From NCBI GenBank assembly GCA_009838625.1, contig VXRG01000150.1:1-43326 (forward strand): DNA of 43,326 nucleotides. The letters run 5' to 3'. Below are positions 8,610 to 16,693 of the stretch, in pieces. Both the position numbers and the translations under genes were made by a program. Each line of letters opens with the position of its first letter. Position 1 is the first letter of the stretch. The notes under the pieces are model-generated. The model worked only from the letters and a program-made list of their open reading frames with translations, made no database searches and was not told the DNA's origin. This DNA is from Caldilineaceae bacterium SB0664_bin_27 (GTDB lineage Bacteria; Chloroflexota; Anaerolineae; Caldilineales; Caldilineaceae).

Positions 8610-9767
8610 TCAATCTGTAGCGCTGCCTTTACCGGAGTCCAGCGGCAGGTCCCGAAGGGGCCGCGGCTGAAACGGCCGCGCCTGCAGCGCCTGTTCGTCC
8701 AGGTCGATCCCCAGGCCGGGCGTTTCGGGAAGCGTTATGTAACTGTCTTCTACTTCGAAAGGCCGGCGCGAAATCTCCCTTCCCACCTCCTCGAAGTTGA
8801 CGAAGTACTCCGTGATGAGGAAGTTCGGCATGCCCGCCGACGCGTGCAGCGTGGCGGCGAGGCCAACGGTCGTGCTGTTGTAGTTGTGCGGCGCCATGGC
8901 CACGTGGTAGGCCTCCGCCATCGCGCCGATCTCCCGAAGCTCCAGGATGCCGCCGCAGTTGCACACGTCCGGGTTGAGAATGTCAGCGGCCCGCCTCTCA
9001 AAGACCTCTCGAAACTCGTTCTTCGTATAGAGTTCCTCACCCGTTACGACCGGCAGATCGATGGCGTGACGAACCTCTGCAAGCGCGTCCAGGTCGCGGG
9101 CCGAGACCGGCTCCTCGAACCAGAACGGGGCGTAAGGCTCCATGGCATGGGCAGACCGTACCGCGTGCACCGGCGCCAGCCTGCGGTGGACCTCGACCAA
9201 TATGTCGACGTCCGGCCCGACCGCCTCGCGCACGGCACGGACCCTCTCGACTGCCTCATCCTCCTGGCTTCTGTCGATATAGGCCCGCCAGAGCCCGGGG
9301 AACGGGTCGAATTTCAGCGCAGTAAACCCCTGCGCAACGACCGCCCGGGCTTTTTCCGCCAGTTCTTCCGGATCCTCCGCACCGCCCCAACCATTGGCAT
9401 AGACCCGCAGCCGTCTGCGAGTCCGGCCGCCGAGCAGGTTGTAGACGGGCTGGCCTGCGGCCTTGCCGACAATGTCCCACAGCGCCTGTTCAAGTCCGCT
9501 GATGGCGCAGAAGAGCTCGAGGCTCCCTCGCTTGCCGGCAAAGTCGGAGTAGGCGGAAAAGAGAAACTGCTTGATATCGAAAGGGGACCGCCCGACCAGG
9601 TAGCGGGCGAGCTCTTCCATCTGCTGCCTGATGACACGGTCCCGGTCAAGCTGCGTGTAGGCTTCGCCCCAGCCGTGTACGCCTTCGTCGGTCTCAACTT
9701 TAACGAACAGCCAGTGCTTCGCCGACCCCGAGTCCACCAGGAAGGTCTTGATCGAATCGATTCTCAT
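8610..9767 (-). CDS. Mandelate racemase/muconate lactonizing enzyme family (sugar-acid dehydratase-like)
   Basis: The 385-residue enolase-superfamily protein has the usual N-terminal capping domain and a TIM barrel. Readable active-site residues are K152-F-D154 (LKFDPFPG), E192-V-H194 at the first metal/base position, E218 or E219 (WFEEP), E244/E245 (TGEEL) and H294 (APHNYNS). The KFD...xxH...H pattern is that of D-galactonate dehydratase-like members, which dehydrate sugar acids. Here the first metal ligand appears to be Glu where that group usually has Asp. An AGGG site lies 8 nt before the ATG. It is the last gene of a minus-strand operon starting with the PhyH gene at 12667, 25 nt after the hydrolase stop. 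The substrate is unknown. Confidence 0.85.
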   Translation of the reverse strand: MRIDSIKTFLVDSGSAKHWLFVKVETDEGVHGWGEAYTQLDRDRVIRQQMEELARYLVGRSPFDIKQFLFSAYSDFAGKRGSLELFCAISGLEQALWDIVGKAAGQPVYNLLGGRTRRRLRVYANGWGGAEDPEELAEKARAVVAQGFTALKFDPFPGLWRAYIDRSQEDEAVERVRAVREAVGPDVDILVEVHRRLAPVHAVRSAHAMEPYAPFWFEEPVSARDLDALAEVRHAIDLPVVTGEELYTKNEFREVFERRAADILNPDVCNCGGILELREIGAMAEAYHVAMAPHNYNSTTVGLAATLHASAGMPNFLITEYFVNFEEVGREISRRPFEVEDSYITLPETPGLGIDLDEQALQARPFQPRPLRDLPLDSGKGSATD

Positions 9768-9792
9768 CTCGAGTACCCTGGAATGGCGACTT

Positions 9793-10875
9793 CTAAACGT
9801 ATTTCAGTAGAAACTCTTCGAGGGCAACAGCAAATGGGCCGGTCAGGTTGTGCTCATGCACCTCGGCCCGAAAGTCTACCCGTCCTTCCGCCTCGTAGAG
9901 TCGATACACCTGCCTGGTCAACCTTTCCACCTCGTCAAACCCGCTCACAGGCCACCACTGGTCGCCCAGGTTGGCCCTGACCAACAGCGGGCGCGGCGCG
10001 ATAGCTGCGTGAAGATGCTGAATGTCGCACACGTTGAGGATGCCGAAAGGAAAGGGGGAAGGGTCGGCATTGGCGAAGTAGGATGCCATTTCGACCATGT
10101 GAATCTCGAAGGTAGTGGCGGCGCACAGGGGCGCAGCGGCGCAGAAGCGTTCGTCCAGCGCCGCGACCAGCCATGTATCCATGCCCCCCTGGCAGAGGCC
10201 GGAGATAGCCACTCTTTTCTCGTCGACGTCGTCCCGCGCCCGCAGGTACTCACCGGCCCGCATCGTCTCTGCCGCGCGCAGACCCAGCTGGCTGACCCCC
10301 AGGACTTCACCCATCCCCATCAGCAGCGACATACCCATGTCCGCCTTGTCCTTCATTGGCGATGTTTCACCAAAGGGGGCGTGGTCGAGGACCAAGACGA
10401 CAAAGCCCTGCTCCGCCATCCGAACTGCGAAAGCCTGGTAGGCCGGTTTCCATTTGTCCTCCGGCCATCCTGGATTCCATACAAGCCCCGGCATCCGCGC
10501 GCCGGTTGGTCGGGACGGCGAAAAGACGAAGGCAGGAATGGCGTAGTCCTCGTCGACATAGACGTCGACGCGCTCGCAGACTGCGTCCGGCCCGACCTGG
10601 ATGCGGGCTCGGACCAGACTGTCTCGCAGAGGTGGAAACTCAGGGATGCCTATCGTCGCAGGCAGAGCGGTTCTTAGATGGTCTCTAAACTGCACCCAGT
10701 GCGCCAGACTGCTGAAGTCGGTTGGCAGCTCGCGGGCTTTCCGCATTACCTTCTTCTGAAGCCAGCGGATCGAGTTTGTCATCTGACCAAGTGGTTCGCC
10801 GGCCGCCCTGCCGGGGTCGCGCGCGCCGTTTTCGGAGAGAGTCTGTTCCCGGACAGCCGAATCGATTGGAGTCAT
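9793..10875 (-). CDS. Alpha/beta hydrolase with Cys nucleophile (dienelactone hydrolase/acetyl xylan esterase-like)
   Basis: The 360-residue protein has an alpha/beta-hydrolase core from about residue 90. The nucleophile elbow is G226-L-C228-Q-G-G, with Cys in place of the usual Ser, as in dienelactone hydrolases (GxCxGG). Candidate triad partners are D305 (LGDQWW) and H340 or H342 (VHEHN). The oxyanion region reads NPGWPEDKW. A very good site, AAGGAG with 6-nt spacing, supports this ATG. No signal peptide is seen, so it is cytoplasmic. It lies 15 nt after the DUF1445 gene and 25 nt before the enolase-superfamily gene, so co-transcription is likely. Hydrolysis of an ester or lactone feeding or draining the dehydratase step is inference. 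Confidence 0.75.
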   Translation of the reverse strand: MTPIDSAVREQTLSENGARDPGRAAGEPLGQMTNSIRWLQKKVMRKARELPTDFSSLAHWVQFRDHLRTALPATIGIPEFPPLRDSLVRARIQVGPDAVCERVDVYVDEDYAIPAFVFSPSRPTGARMPGLVWNPGWPEDKWKPAYQAFAVRMAEQGFVVLVLDHAPFGETSPMKDKADMGMSLLMGMGEVLGVSQLGLRAAETMRAGEYLRARDDVDEKRVAISGLCQGGMDTWLVAALDERFCAAAPLCAATTFEIHMVEMASYFANADPSPFPFGILNVCDIQHLHAAIAPRPLLVRANLGDQWWPVSGFDEVERLTRQVYRLYEAEGRVDFRAEVHEHNLTGPFAVALEEFLLKYV

Positions 10876-10890
10876 TGGAATCTCCTTTTT

Positions 10891-11652
10891 CTAGGGAATG
10901 CAGAATTGATCAGCGTTTAGGTCGGTAACAAAACCATGTCCCGGCGCATGGGTTATCATCAGCTCCGGTTTGGCCAGCAACGCGGTTTGCTGCGGCGTCA
11001 CACCGCAGGCCCAAAAGACCGGCATGACGCCCTCTGGTATGTTTTCCACGGGGTCGCCGACAAGGGGTGATGCCAGATCCGCCCCTATGCCGGCCGGGTC
11101 GCCAACGTGAAGCGGTGCGCCATGATTGAAGGGATAGCGGCTGGTCAACTGTGTGGCGATGATGGCCTGGGCCGGCGTCATCCAGCGCATGGTTACGACC
11201 AGCGAGCCCATGTACCTGCCGGCGGGAACGGTGGGCAGAGTTGTGTTCAGTACCCACACTTCCTGCGATTTTGGGACGCCGGCCCTTTCCAAAGCGTCGT
11301 CAAATGTCAGGCTTGACCCGATCAGGAATCCTACACTGTCTTCCTGCCACAGTGGGCGGATCTCACAGACGTCCTCTGCGCGGACACCGTTACGGAAGAC
11401 GGCATAGCGCGGGAGGTCGCTACGCAGGTCAGCTCCCGGCGCGCAAAGACGCGGCTCGGGCACTCCGGTGTCGGTTACTTCAACAAGGGGGCACGCCTTG
11501 GGGTTTCTCTGGCAGTAGAGCAGAAAGTCGTATGCTTCCGACTCCGGCAGGACGACCAGGTTGCACTGCACATAGCCGGGCACTCTGAACACGGTCGGAC
11601 CGGTCCATTCCCCCCTGCGCATCGCCAGCCGGGCCTCTTGCGCCTTATTCAT
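10891..11652 (-). CDS. DUF1445 / D-glutamate cyclase-like putative hydro-lyase
   Basis: The 253-residue product matches the YcsI/DUF1445 family (putative hydro-lyase, related to D-glutamate cyclase) across its length. Matching blocks are RRGEWTGPT near the start, GYVQCNLVVLP, CQRNPKACPLVEV, DLRSDLPRYAVFRNG, HGAPLHVGDPAGIG and PVFWACGVTPQ, with THAPGHGFVTDLN at the end. The frame stays open upstream to 11871 but there overlaps the PhyH gene and has no homology. The family start fits ATG 11652 (AGGTG 7 nt upstream) or ATG 11658. The usual Cys in the family GCS block is Ser113 here (FLIGSSLTF). It is the second gene of the 12667-8610 operon. A lyase acting on a small acid is expected from the family. 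Confidence 0.85.
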   Translation of the reverse strand: MNKAQEARLAMRRGEWTGPTVFRVPGYVQCNLVVLPESEAYDFLLYCQRNPKACPLVEVTDTGVPEPRLCAPGADLRSDLPRYAVFRNGVRAEDVCEIRPLWQEDSVGFLIGSSLTFDDALERAGVPKSQEVWVLNTTLPTVPAGRYMGSLVVTMRWMTPAQAIIATQLTSRYPFNHGAPLHVGDPAGIGADLASPLVGDPVENIPEGVMPVFWACGVTPQQTALLAKPELMITHAPGHGFVTDLNADQFCIP

Positions 11653-11812
11653 TTTCATGCACCTGGAGACGCGTTCATGAGCTTCAGCGAGACCGATTGG
11701 CAGGAACTCATAGGTAATCAGGCTTGCAGTGAGGACGAATTCACCACTGCCAGGCACTGTACCGTCATAGGGCTGGAGACAGACAATCGCAGACGGTCGA
11801 TCAGGCCGAGCG

Positions 11813-12667
11813 TCACAAGCTGCGATTCTCAGGCGAGTAGGCGTGGTTTTCCCCGCCGATCTGCCAAACACCGCGGAACAACGATCGGCGCTTGGGGGGC
11901 ATGGCCTCTATGATGTCGTGTTCGAGATTGAGCCGGTGCCACTGGGCCCAAAGGGAGTTATAGCAGTTGAAAACCGCACAGCGGGGATTGTCCGGGTTGG
12001 TCCAGTCGTTGGCTGCGTGGAGCAGGCTTTCGGTGAAAATGACCGCCGATCCGGCCGGGCAGCTATAGTCCTCCATCATCTCTCGAATGCTGGTTTCCCA
12101 GGACGAGTCGCTGATGTTGGGCCGGTAGCGGTCAGGCCCGCCGTAGCTGAAATGGGCCTTGTGCGATCCGCTGAGGAAGGAGGTGCCGCCCTGCCCGGCC
12201 TTGACCTCCTCGAGTTCCCATACCACACGAGTCAGACCGGCGAATATTTTCCCACCGACGGCCTGGTAGCGCATCGCGTTTGCCTGTTGAGGCGGGCGCA
12301 CGACATGCGGCAACCCGCCGTCCCCGCGCGTCTGCTTGCTCCAACCCGGCGGCCGCACTGTGATAAATGAGTTCTCGCAGCGGAAGGCGTGGTAGTCGTC
12401 TGAAAGGAAGGGCTCTTCTGCCAGGATTTCGGCGAGAATGCCTGCGACGGCCGGGTGATCGAGCAGAGTCTGCAGCTTCCCCCGATACGACTGCCTGGGA
12501 TTTGTCGCCTGCTGATTTTTCGCTATATCAGCCGTATAGGCCTCCGCCTTCATCACCTCGATTTCGTCCTGGGTAAGCACGCCGGGGAGTAGTATCCAGC
12601 CGCGCAGATCAAAGAAGAATTTCTGTTCATCGGTCATTGGAACAGGTCTAGCATGTGAGGCGTTCAT
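11813..12667 (-). CDS. PhyH-family protein lacking the canonical iron-binding Asp (HVV)
   Basis: The 284-residue PhyH-like protein keeps the GxSFLSGSHKAHF block and the distal H217 with R229 (ESLLHAANDW...PRC). At the first metal position it reads H121-V-V123 rather than H-x-D. The region aligns with LHGS and LHAD of the paralogues at 14531 and 2817 by the shared distance to the following strand. GGAGAG before the ATG is a good start signal. It is the first gene of a minus-strand operon with DUF1445, hydrolase and enolase-superfamily genes (160, 15 and 25 nt gaps). It may be a diverged oxygenase with an open iron site, or a protein that no longer binds iron. Confidence 0.8.
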   Translation of the reverse strand: MNASHARPVPMTDEQKFFFDLRGWILLPGVLTQDEIEVMKAEAYTADIAKNQQATNPRQSYRGKLQTLLDHPAVAGILAEILAEEPFLSDDYHAFRCENSFITVRPPGWSKQTRGDGGLPHVVRPPQQANAMRYQAVGGKIFAGLTRVVWELEEVKAGQGGTSFLSGSHKAHFSYGGPDRYRPNISDSSWETSIREMMEDYSCPAGSAVIFTESLLHAANDWTNPDNPRCAVFNCYNSLWAQWHRLNLEHDIIEAMPPKRRSLFRGVWQIGGENHAYSPENRSL

Positions 12668-13316
12668 CTGGTCTCTCCGTGAAGGACCGGTCGGCCGGTT
12701 GCGGGGCCGAACTTCAGTTTGGCGATGTTCGGGGCCTGAAGAAAGTCCGCCAAATGATAGTTGCCCGGCCGGTCAGTGTCAAGTCAAGAAAGAGTGCAGG
12801 CGGCTCCAGAATACGCGGGAATCCGACAGGGTCTAACCCAACTTCCGGGCTTAACCCGGTTCCTTTCCGGCAGTCATCGCAGGTACGCAGATGGAAGAAA
12901 TGGGGCCACGAATTTGGGTCCGGTGAAGCCAAAAAGCAACTTGCCAGATGTAGTGGGATAGGTTACATTCTCAGTGCTGTTGCGGGACTTGATGGATTTT
13001 AAGGTGTCCACCCTCGAAGTATTCATTCACGAATTGCTGCCAGAAGCTCTCGAATCAGAATCGGTAATCTCCTCCAGAGTCAGAACGAAGGCAAACGAAA
13101 CGGGCATCCGTTCCGTACAGCAAAGTATAATCTCACTCCCGAAAGTATAATCTCACTCTCGGCGAAAGGCATGAGGGCAGACTTGGCCATCCCCGGCCCT
13201 TCAGCTTCTTTGACAGCCACGCATATTATTGACTCTGCAGGGCCGATTCTGACGTCTTGACTAGCAATACAAGAGAATACCAGCACTACGACAATGACTG
13301 TCGAAAGGAATCTCCA
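12668..13316. other. Divergent intergenic region between PhyH and SIMPL genes
   Basis: No supported gene in 649 nt. It contains a small CCGGG-CTTAA-CCCGG hairpin (12845-12859) and a tandem 20-bp duplication with TATAAT cores (13121-13160, listed separately). It must hold the promoters of the divergent genes at 12667 and 13317, but no clear -35/-10 pair was found. Confidence 0.5.
13121..13160 (+). repeat. Tandem 20-bp repeat containing TATAAT
   Basis: Two adjacent 20-mers (13121-13140 and 13141-13160) match at 18 of 20 positions; each contains AAAGTATAATCTCACT. Each copy offers a perfect -10-like hexamer (13126-13131 and 13146-13151), but neither has a matching -35 at 16-18 nt. It could be a duplicated promoter element or a regulator site upstream of the SIMPL-domain gene. 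Confidence 0.5.
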
Positions 13317-14075
13317 ATGAAACGCACTTTCCTCGCATTGCTGTTAATTGCATCTCTCCTCTTCGTCCCGGCAACGGGTCTCGGCGCTCCGCCAAACCAG
13401 GAAGCCTCTTCGAACCTGCCAATGAGCGTCACTGTCCTGGGGTACGGGACTGCCTCGGCCCCCCCTGACAGTGTCAGAGTAAATCTGTATGTCGGCGAGC
13501 AACCTTCTTATGGGCCCGGAGGCCCTGAGCTCTCCTTTGTTGAACCAGAAGACCTTGAAGAAGTTGGTGAATTTCTGAGTGAACAGGGAATCGATGTTGA
13601 GTCAATTGAGATAAACTACCTCAGCCGGAACTATTCTTACGGGCCTTCAAATTTCGCAGGTGAAGTTGCTTTTTCTTTCAACGAGTTGGACCGGCTGCTT
13701 GATCTGATGCAGGGTCTGCTGGACGAAATGGAAGGAAGACGCGGCCCCACGATTCAAGGCGCGAACATGGTATTCAGGGTCGAAGATTGCGCCGCACTGG
13801 AGTTGGAGGCGATGCGCGCCGCTCTCGACGACGCCAGACAGCGGGCGTCAAGGATGGCAGGGCTTCTGGATATGTCGCTCGGCCGCGTCATTTCCGTCTC
13901 GGAAGACGTTTCCCCGGTGGGCGCGATTCGACCCGCGGGCGGTTGCATTGCCCACGCGGGGCAGACATCTGTCGGAGGATACTATCTGATGGGAAGCTCC
14001 AGTTCGCTGGCCAACACGCCGTCGGAGGTGGAAGTGGCTATCATGCTGAAAGCGACCTTTTCTCTCGAGCCGTAA
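13317..14075 (+). CDS. Secreted SIMPL-domain (DUF541) protein
   Basis: The 252-residue protein begins with a clear signal peptide (MKRTFLALLLIASLLFVPATGLGA). SIMPL/DUF541 features follow: MSVTVLGYGTASAPPDSVRVNLYVG at the mature N-terminus, a central NYLSRNYSYGPSNF strand region, an ALDDARQRASRMAGLLDMSLGRVISVSED helix-strand unit, and a C-terminal EVEVAIMLKATFSL strand. AAAGGAA lies 6 nt upstream of the ATG at 13317, which is preferred over the TTG at 13257. SIMPL proteins are periplasmic or surface proteins of poorly known function, often linked to oxidative stress or signalling. It stands alone between a long upstream region and the pseudogene remnant at 14168. Confidence 0.85.
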   Translation: MKRTFLALLLIASLLFVPATGLGAPPNQEASSNLPMSVTVLGYGTASAPPDSVRVNLYVGEQPSYGPGGPELSFVEPEDLEEVGEFLSEQGIDVESIEINYLSRNYSYGPSNFAGEVAFSFNELDRLLDLMQGLLDEMEGRRGPTIQGANMVFRVEDCAALELEAMRAALDDARQRASRMAGLLDMSLGRVISVSEDVSPVGAIRPAGGCIAHAGQTSVGGYYLMGSSSSLANTPSEVEVAIMLKATFSLEP

Positions 14076-14167
14076 GACACGACTGGCTCCTCACCCGATA
14101 TCCAACAATACTCCAGTTGTCGGACTCTCGTACCACGGCATGATGGAGAGGGGCGGCGCAGAAGAAG

Positions 14168-14490
14168 CTACTCGAAGAGAAAGCAGGAGGCGGACTGATT
14201 TGGCCCTACAGCGTAGTCTGGCGGCGCGCCGGATGCGCAACGCTCCATGGCGTGGGTGCAACGGTGGTAAAACATGCAGCCTCCCAGGTTTATGGCGGCT
14301 GTTTCCTCAGAGACGGCAGACGCGCTGCGGCCCTCCCATCGAACCTCCGGATCCGGCAGTGTGATTGAACCCACCAGCAACTGCGTGTATGGGTGGCGAG
14401 GGTTCTGAATGACACCCTCAATGTCGCCGCTTTCCATCACGGAGCCGCCGTAAAGGATGTAGATGTCGTCGCTGATCTGATACGCGGTCG
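14168..14490 (-). pseudogene. Remnant of oligopeptide/dipeptide ABC transporter ATPase (C-terminus only)
   Basis: On the minus strand about 105 residues match only the C-terminal tail of DppD/OppD-type ATPases: ISDDIYILYGGSVMESG, then NPRHPYTQLLVGSI, and the cysteine-bearing oligopeptide-family tail GGCMFYHRCTHAMERC...ASCFLFE. The Walker A, Q-loop, signature and Walker B parts are absent. Upstream of about 14490 the frame runs into sequence antisense to the PhyH gene at 14531, with no ABC homology. The gene was therefore truncated, probably when the PhyH segment was joined here. No partner permease or binding-protein genes are nearby. It is not expected to be functional. Confidence 0.75.
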
Positions 14491-14530
14491 ATTTGGCACA
14501 GGTTGGACTTCCAAGTTCGGAGGAACCAAA

Positions 14531-15391
14531 ATGAACGAACGCGAGAAATTCATGTACGATCTTCAGGGCTTTCTCAAGGTGGAGAGCTTCCTTTCGCCCG
14601 AAGAGGTCCTTTCGCTCAACGATGCCTTCGACGCCAACTGGGAAAAGGCGATTCCTGACCCCAATTCTCACCCCGATGGGGACTTGGCGGGAGATCTCCC
14701 GCGTGACTTCTTCAGCGGCAAGCTGACATGGGACAAACCCTGGTGCCAGCCCTTCCGCGATCTGCTGGCCCATCCCAAACTGCTCCCCTACCTGAATACA
14801 ATGTTCGGGCGCGGCTGGAAGATGGACCACGCACCATTCATGCTGGCCGCAACGGCCGGGACGGAAGGACTTCGCCTGCACGGGTCAACCAGCCGTGTGT
14901 TCGACGGCACACAACACTACAGCTATGCCAATGGCCAAATGCGTTGCGGCATGATTGTCTGCCAGTTTCAGCTGGCTGACGTTAACGAAGGCGACGGCGG
15001 GCTTTGCGTGATTCCCGGAAGCCATAAGGCCAACTTCCCCATGCCGGAGGAAATCGCGCGGTACGAGAAAGACCGTGAACTGGTCTACAACGTACCCTGC
15101 AAAGCAGGCGACATGGTCATCTTCAATGAAGCCACGATTCACGGGACCCTGCCCTGGAGGGCCAAGCAGCAGCGTCGCTCGCTCCTCTATCGTTTCTCGC
15201 CCAACTACCTGCACTTTGCCGGCGGTGTCTACGAGACTTCGATGCCGGACTGGGTAGACGAGTTGACTCCCGCGCAGCAGGCAGTCCTGGAGCCTCCCTA
15301 TATCTACGACCGTCCCATTATCGAAGATGACAGCGTTTCGATAATTCGCCCAAAGCGCGTGCGTCCGGATGGGACCATCAGAGAAGAGTGA
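14531..15391 (+). CDS. PhyH-family protein with HGS in place of HxD
   Basis: The 286-residue protein is close in pattern to the gene at 2817 (GLCVIPGSHKANFPMP; DELTPAQQAVLEPPY near the end). The first metal position is H117-G-S119 (LRLHGSTSRV) instead of H-x-D. The distal H204 (TIHGTLPW) and R215/R216 are kept. The ATG at 14531 has GGAGG 7 nt upstream and fits the family start; the frame extends upstream but that part is antisense to the ABC remnant. Loss of the Asp to a small residue is also the hallmark of Fe(II)/2-oxoglutarate halogenases, although many environmental PhyH-like proteins carry an HG[GS] form with unknown chemistry. It is convergent with the oxidoreductase ending at 15411. 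Confidence 0.82.
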   Translation: MNEREKFMYDLQGFLKVESFLSPEEVLSLNDAFDANWEKAIPDPNSHPDGDLAGDLPRDFFSGKLTWDKPWCQPFRDLLAHPKLLPYLNTMFGRGWKMDHAPFMLAATAGTEGLRLHGSTSRVFDGTQHYSYANGQMRCGMIVCQFQLADVNEGDGGLCVIPGSHKANFPMPEEIARYEKDRELVYNVPCKAGDMVIFNEATIHGTLPWRAKQQRRSLLYRFSPNYLHFAGGVYETSMPDWVDELTPAQQAVLEPPYIYDRPIIEDDSVSIIRPKRVRPDGTIREE

Positions 15392-15410
15392 AGAGTCCGC
15401 GCCCGCCGCT

Positions 15411-16574
15411 CTACGTTTCGTGCCATGACATGCCTTCGCCGCGCACAAGCGTCGCCCGGCGTTCGTACCCGCCGGGCCATTCCACCGCCAGTTCGCCGTT
15501 ATCTACCATGAGCCTGAGAGGATTGACGCGAGTCTTCAGCGGAAGATAGATCCGCTGCCGTTTGCGTGCCGACTCGTAGAGCGCCATCATCACCTCCTGC
15601 ACGGCCCTCGCACGCTCCCCGCCGCTGACGGGGGTGTCGGTTCGCCCTTCGACCCAGTCGACTGCTTCCCGGCACTGCTGCGACCAGCAGTCATGCCACG
15701 GTGCCGACACGTCTTCCCAACCCCCCGTTTTCCCGTTCAGGTAACGGACCGCACCGATCTCAAAGTTATAGCGCGCGGAGAGCCCCTCGGGCATGTGCAT
15801 GGGCGCATCGGACGGGATCACTTCGTCAGGATGATAGGTTGTGCTTAGCTCCATGATCCCCTGCGTTCCGATCACGCGGCAACCCTGGCCCAAGCCTTCA
15901 ACCAGGTTTCCCATGATGAGGATCAGGGCTCCGTTGTCGCAGGCAGCCAGGCCGAGGCAGGCGTCCTCCGCCGGCAACCCTCGTTCCAGCAATTCTGTCG
16001 TGCGTTCGACTGCGCCCATCACCCACTCCACCCGCGGTTCATCCATGAGAAAGAGCGCCAGCCGGATATTGTGCGAATTGGTGTTGAGCAGGTTTCCGCC
16101 GGAGTCCAGTTGAATCTGCGCTACGCGTCCTATCGCGCCCTCCCGAATGAGGTCCCTGGCTTTTTTCCAAGTGGCGTGGTGGGGCCTCTGGTAGGCGATC
16201 ATCAGTTTGACCCCGTTCCGCTGGCACGCTGTCAACATCGCGTCGGCCTCTCCCAAATCCACGGCCATCGGCTTCTGGCAGATGATCGCTTTCGGCTGAC
16301 GCGCTGCTGCCGCGATGACCATTTCCGCGTGCAGCCGGTGCCAGGAACACACATCAACGAAGTCGAGGTGTTCACTGTCCAGCATCTGCCGGAAGTCGGC
16401 GTAGCGATGCGCCTCCGGGACCTCGAAAAAGTCGCCAAACTCCCGCAGGGCATCCGGGTTCGAGTCTGCAATCGCCCCAATTTCGGTTGGTCTGCCCTCG
16501 ACGCCCAGCCAGGCCCGGGCGTGGACGCGAGCGATGATGCCACAAGCAATGATTCCGGTTCGATAAGTTGCCAT
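15411..16574 (-). CDS. Gfo/Idh/MocA family oxidoreductase
   Basis: The 387-residue protein has an N-terminal Rossmann domain (TGIIACGIIARVHARAW) and a family cofactor/active-site block reading CQKP at 99-102, where Gln replaces the usual Glu of EKP. In the C-terminal domain the catalytic region reads LLNTNSHNIRLALF. H168 is kept, but the usual Asp four residues before it is Asn164, which may alter or lower activity. AGGAG lies 6 nt before the ATG. The gene ends 20 nt from the convergent PhyH gene and lies 119 nt downstream of the HExxH protein gene. An NAD(P)-dependent dehydrogenase of a sugar or inositol-like compound is the family expectation. Confidence 0.83.
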   Translation of the reverse strand: MATYRTGIIACGIIARVHARAWLGVEGRPTEIGAIADSNPDALREFGDFFEVPEAHRYADFRQMLDSEHLDFVDVCSWHRLHAEMVIAAAARQPKAIICQKPMAVDLGEADAMLTACQRNGVKLMIAYQRPHHATWKKARDLIREGAIGRVAQIQLDSGGNLLNTNSHNIRLALFLMDEPRVEWVMGAVERTTELLERGLPAEDACLGLAACDNGALILIMGNLVEGLGQGCRVIGTQGIMELSTTYHPDEVIPSDAPMHMPEGLSARYNFEIGAVRYLNGKTGGWEDVSAPWHDCWSQQCREAVDWVEGRTDTPVSGGERARAVQEVMMALYESARKRQRIYLPLKTRVNPLRLMVDNGELAVEWPGGYERRATLVRGEGMSWHET

Positions 16575-16693
16575 TGGATGCTCCTGAGTGAGGACAGTTT
16601 TCGCCTGGACCTGCGTCCAGGCGATCGGAGTTCCGTGTCCGGTCCGTGGTCACAAAGGGAAGCCTCTGCACAAGCCGGCCAGTTGCCGCTTCC

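Noticed and set aside
14491-14881. Upstream extension of the ABC ATPase fragment frame
   Set aside because: This part is antisense to the PhyH gene at 14531 and shows no ABC homology.
14531-15391. Direct call as an Fe/2-oxoglutarate halogenase
   Set aside because: The site is HGS, not HxG/HxA, and HG-type PhyH proteins are common without known halogenation; only a possibility is reported.
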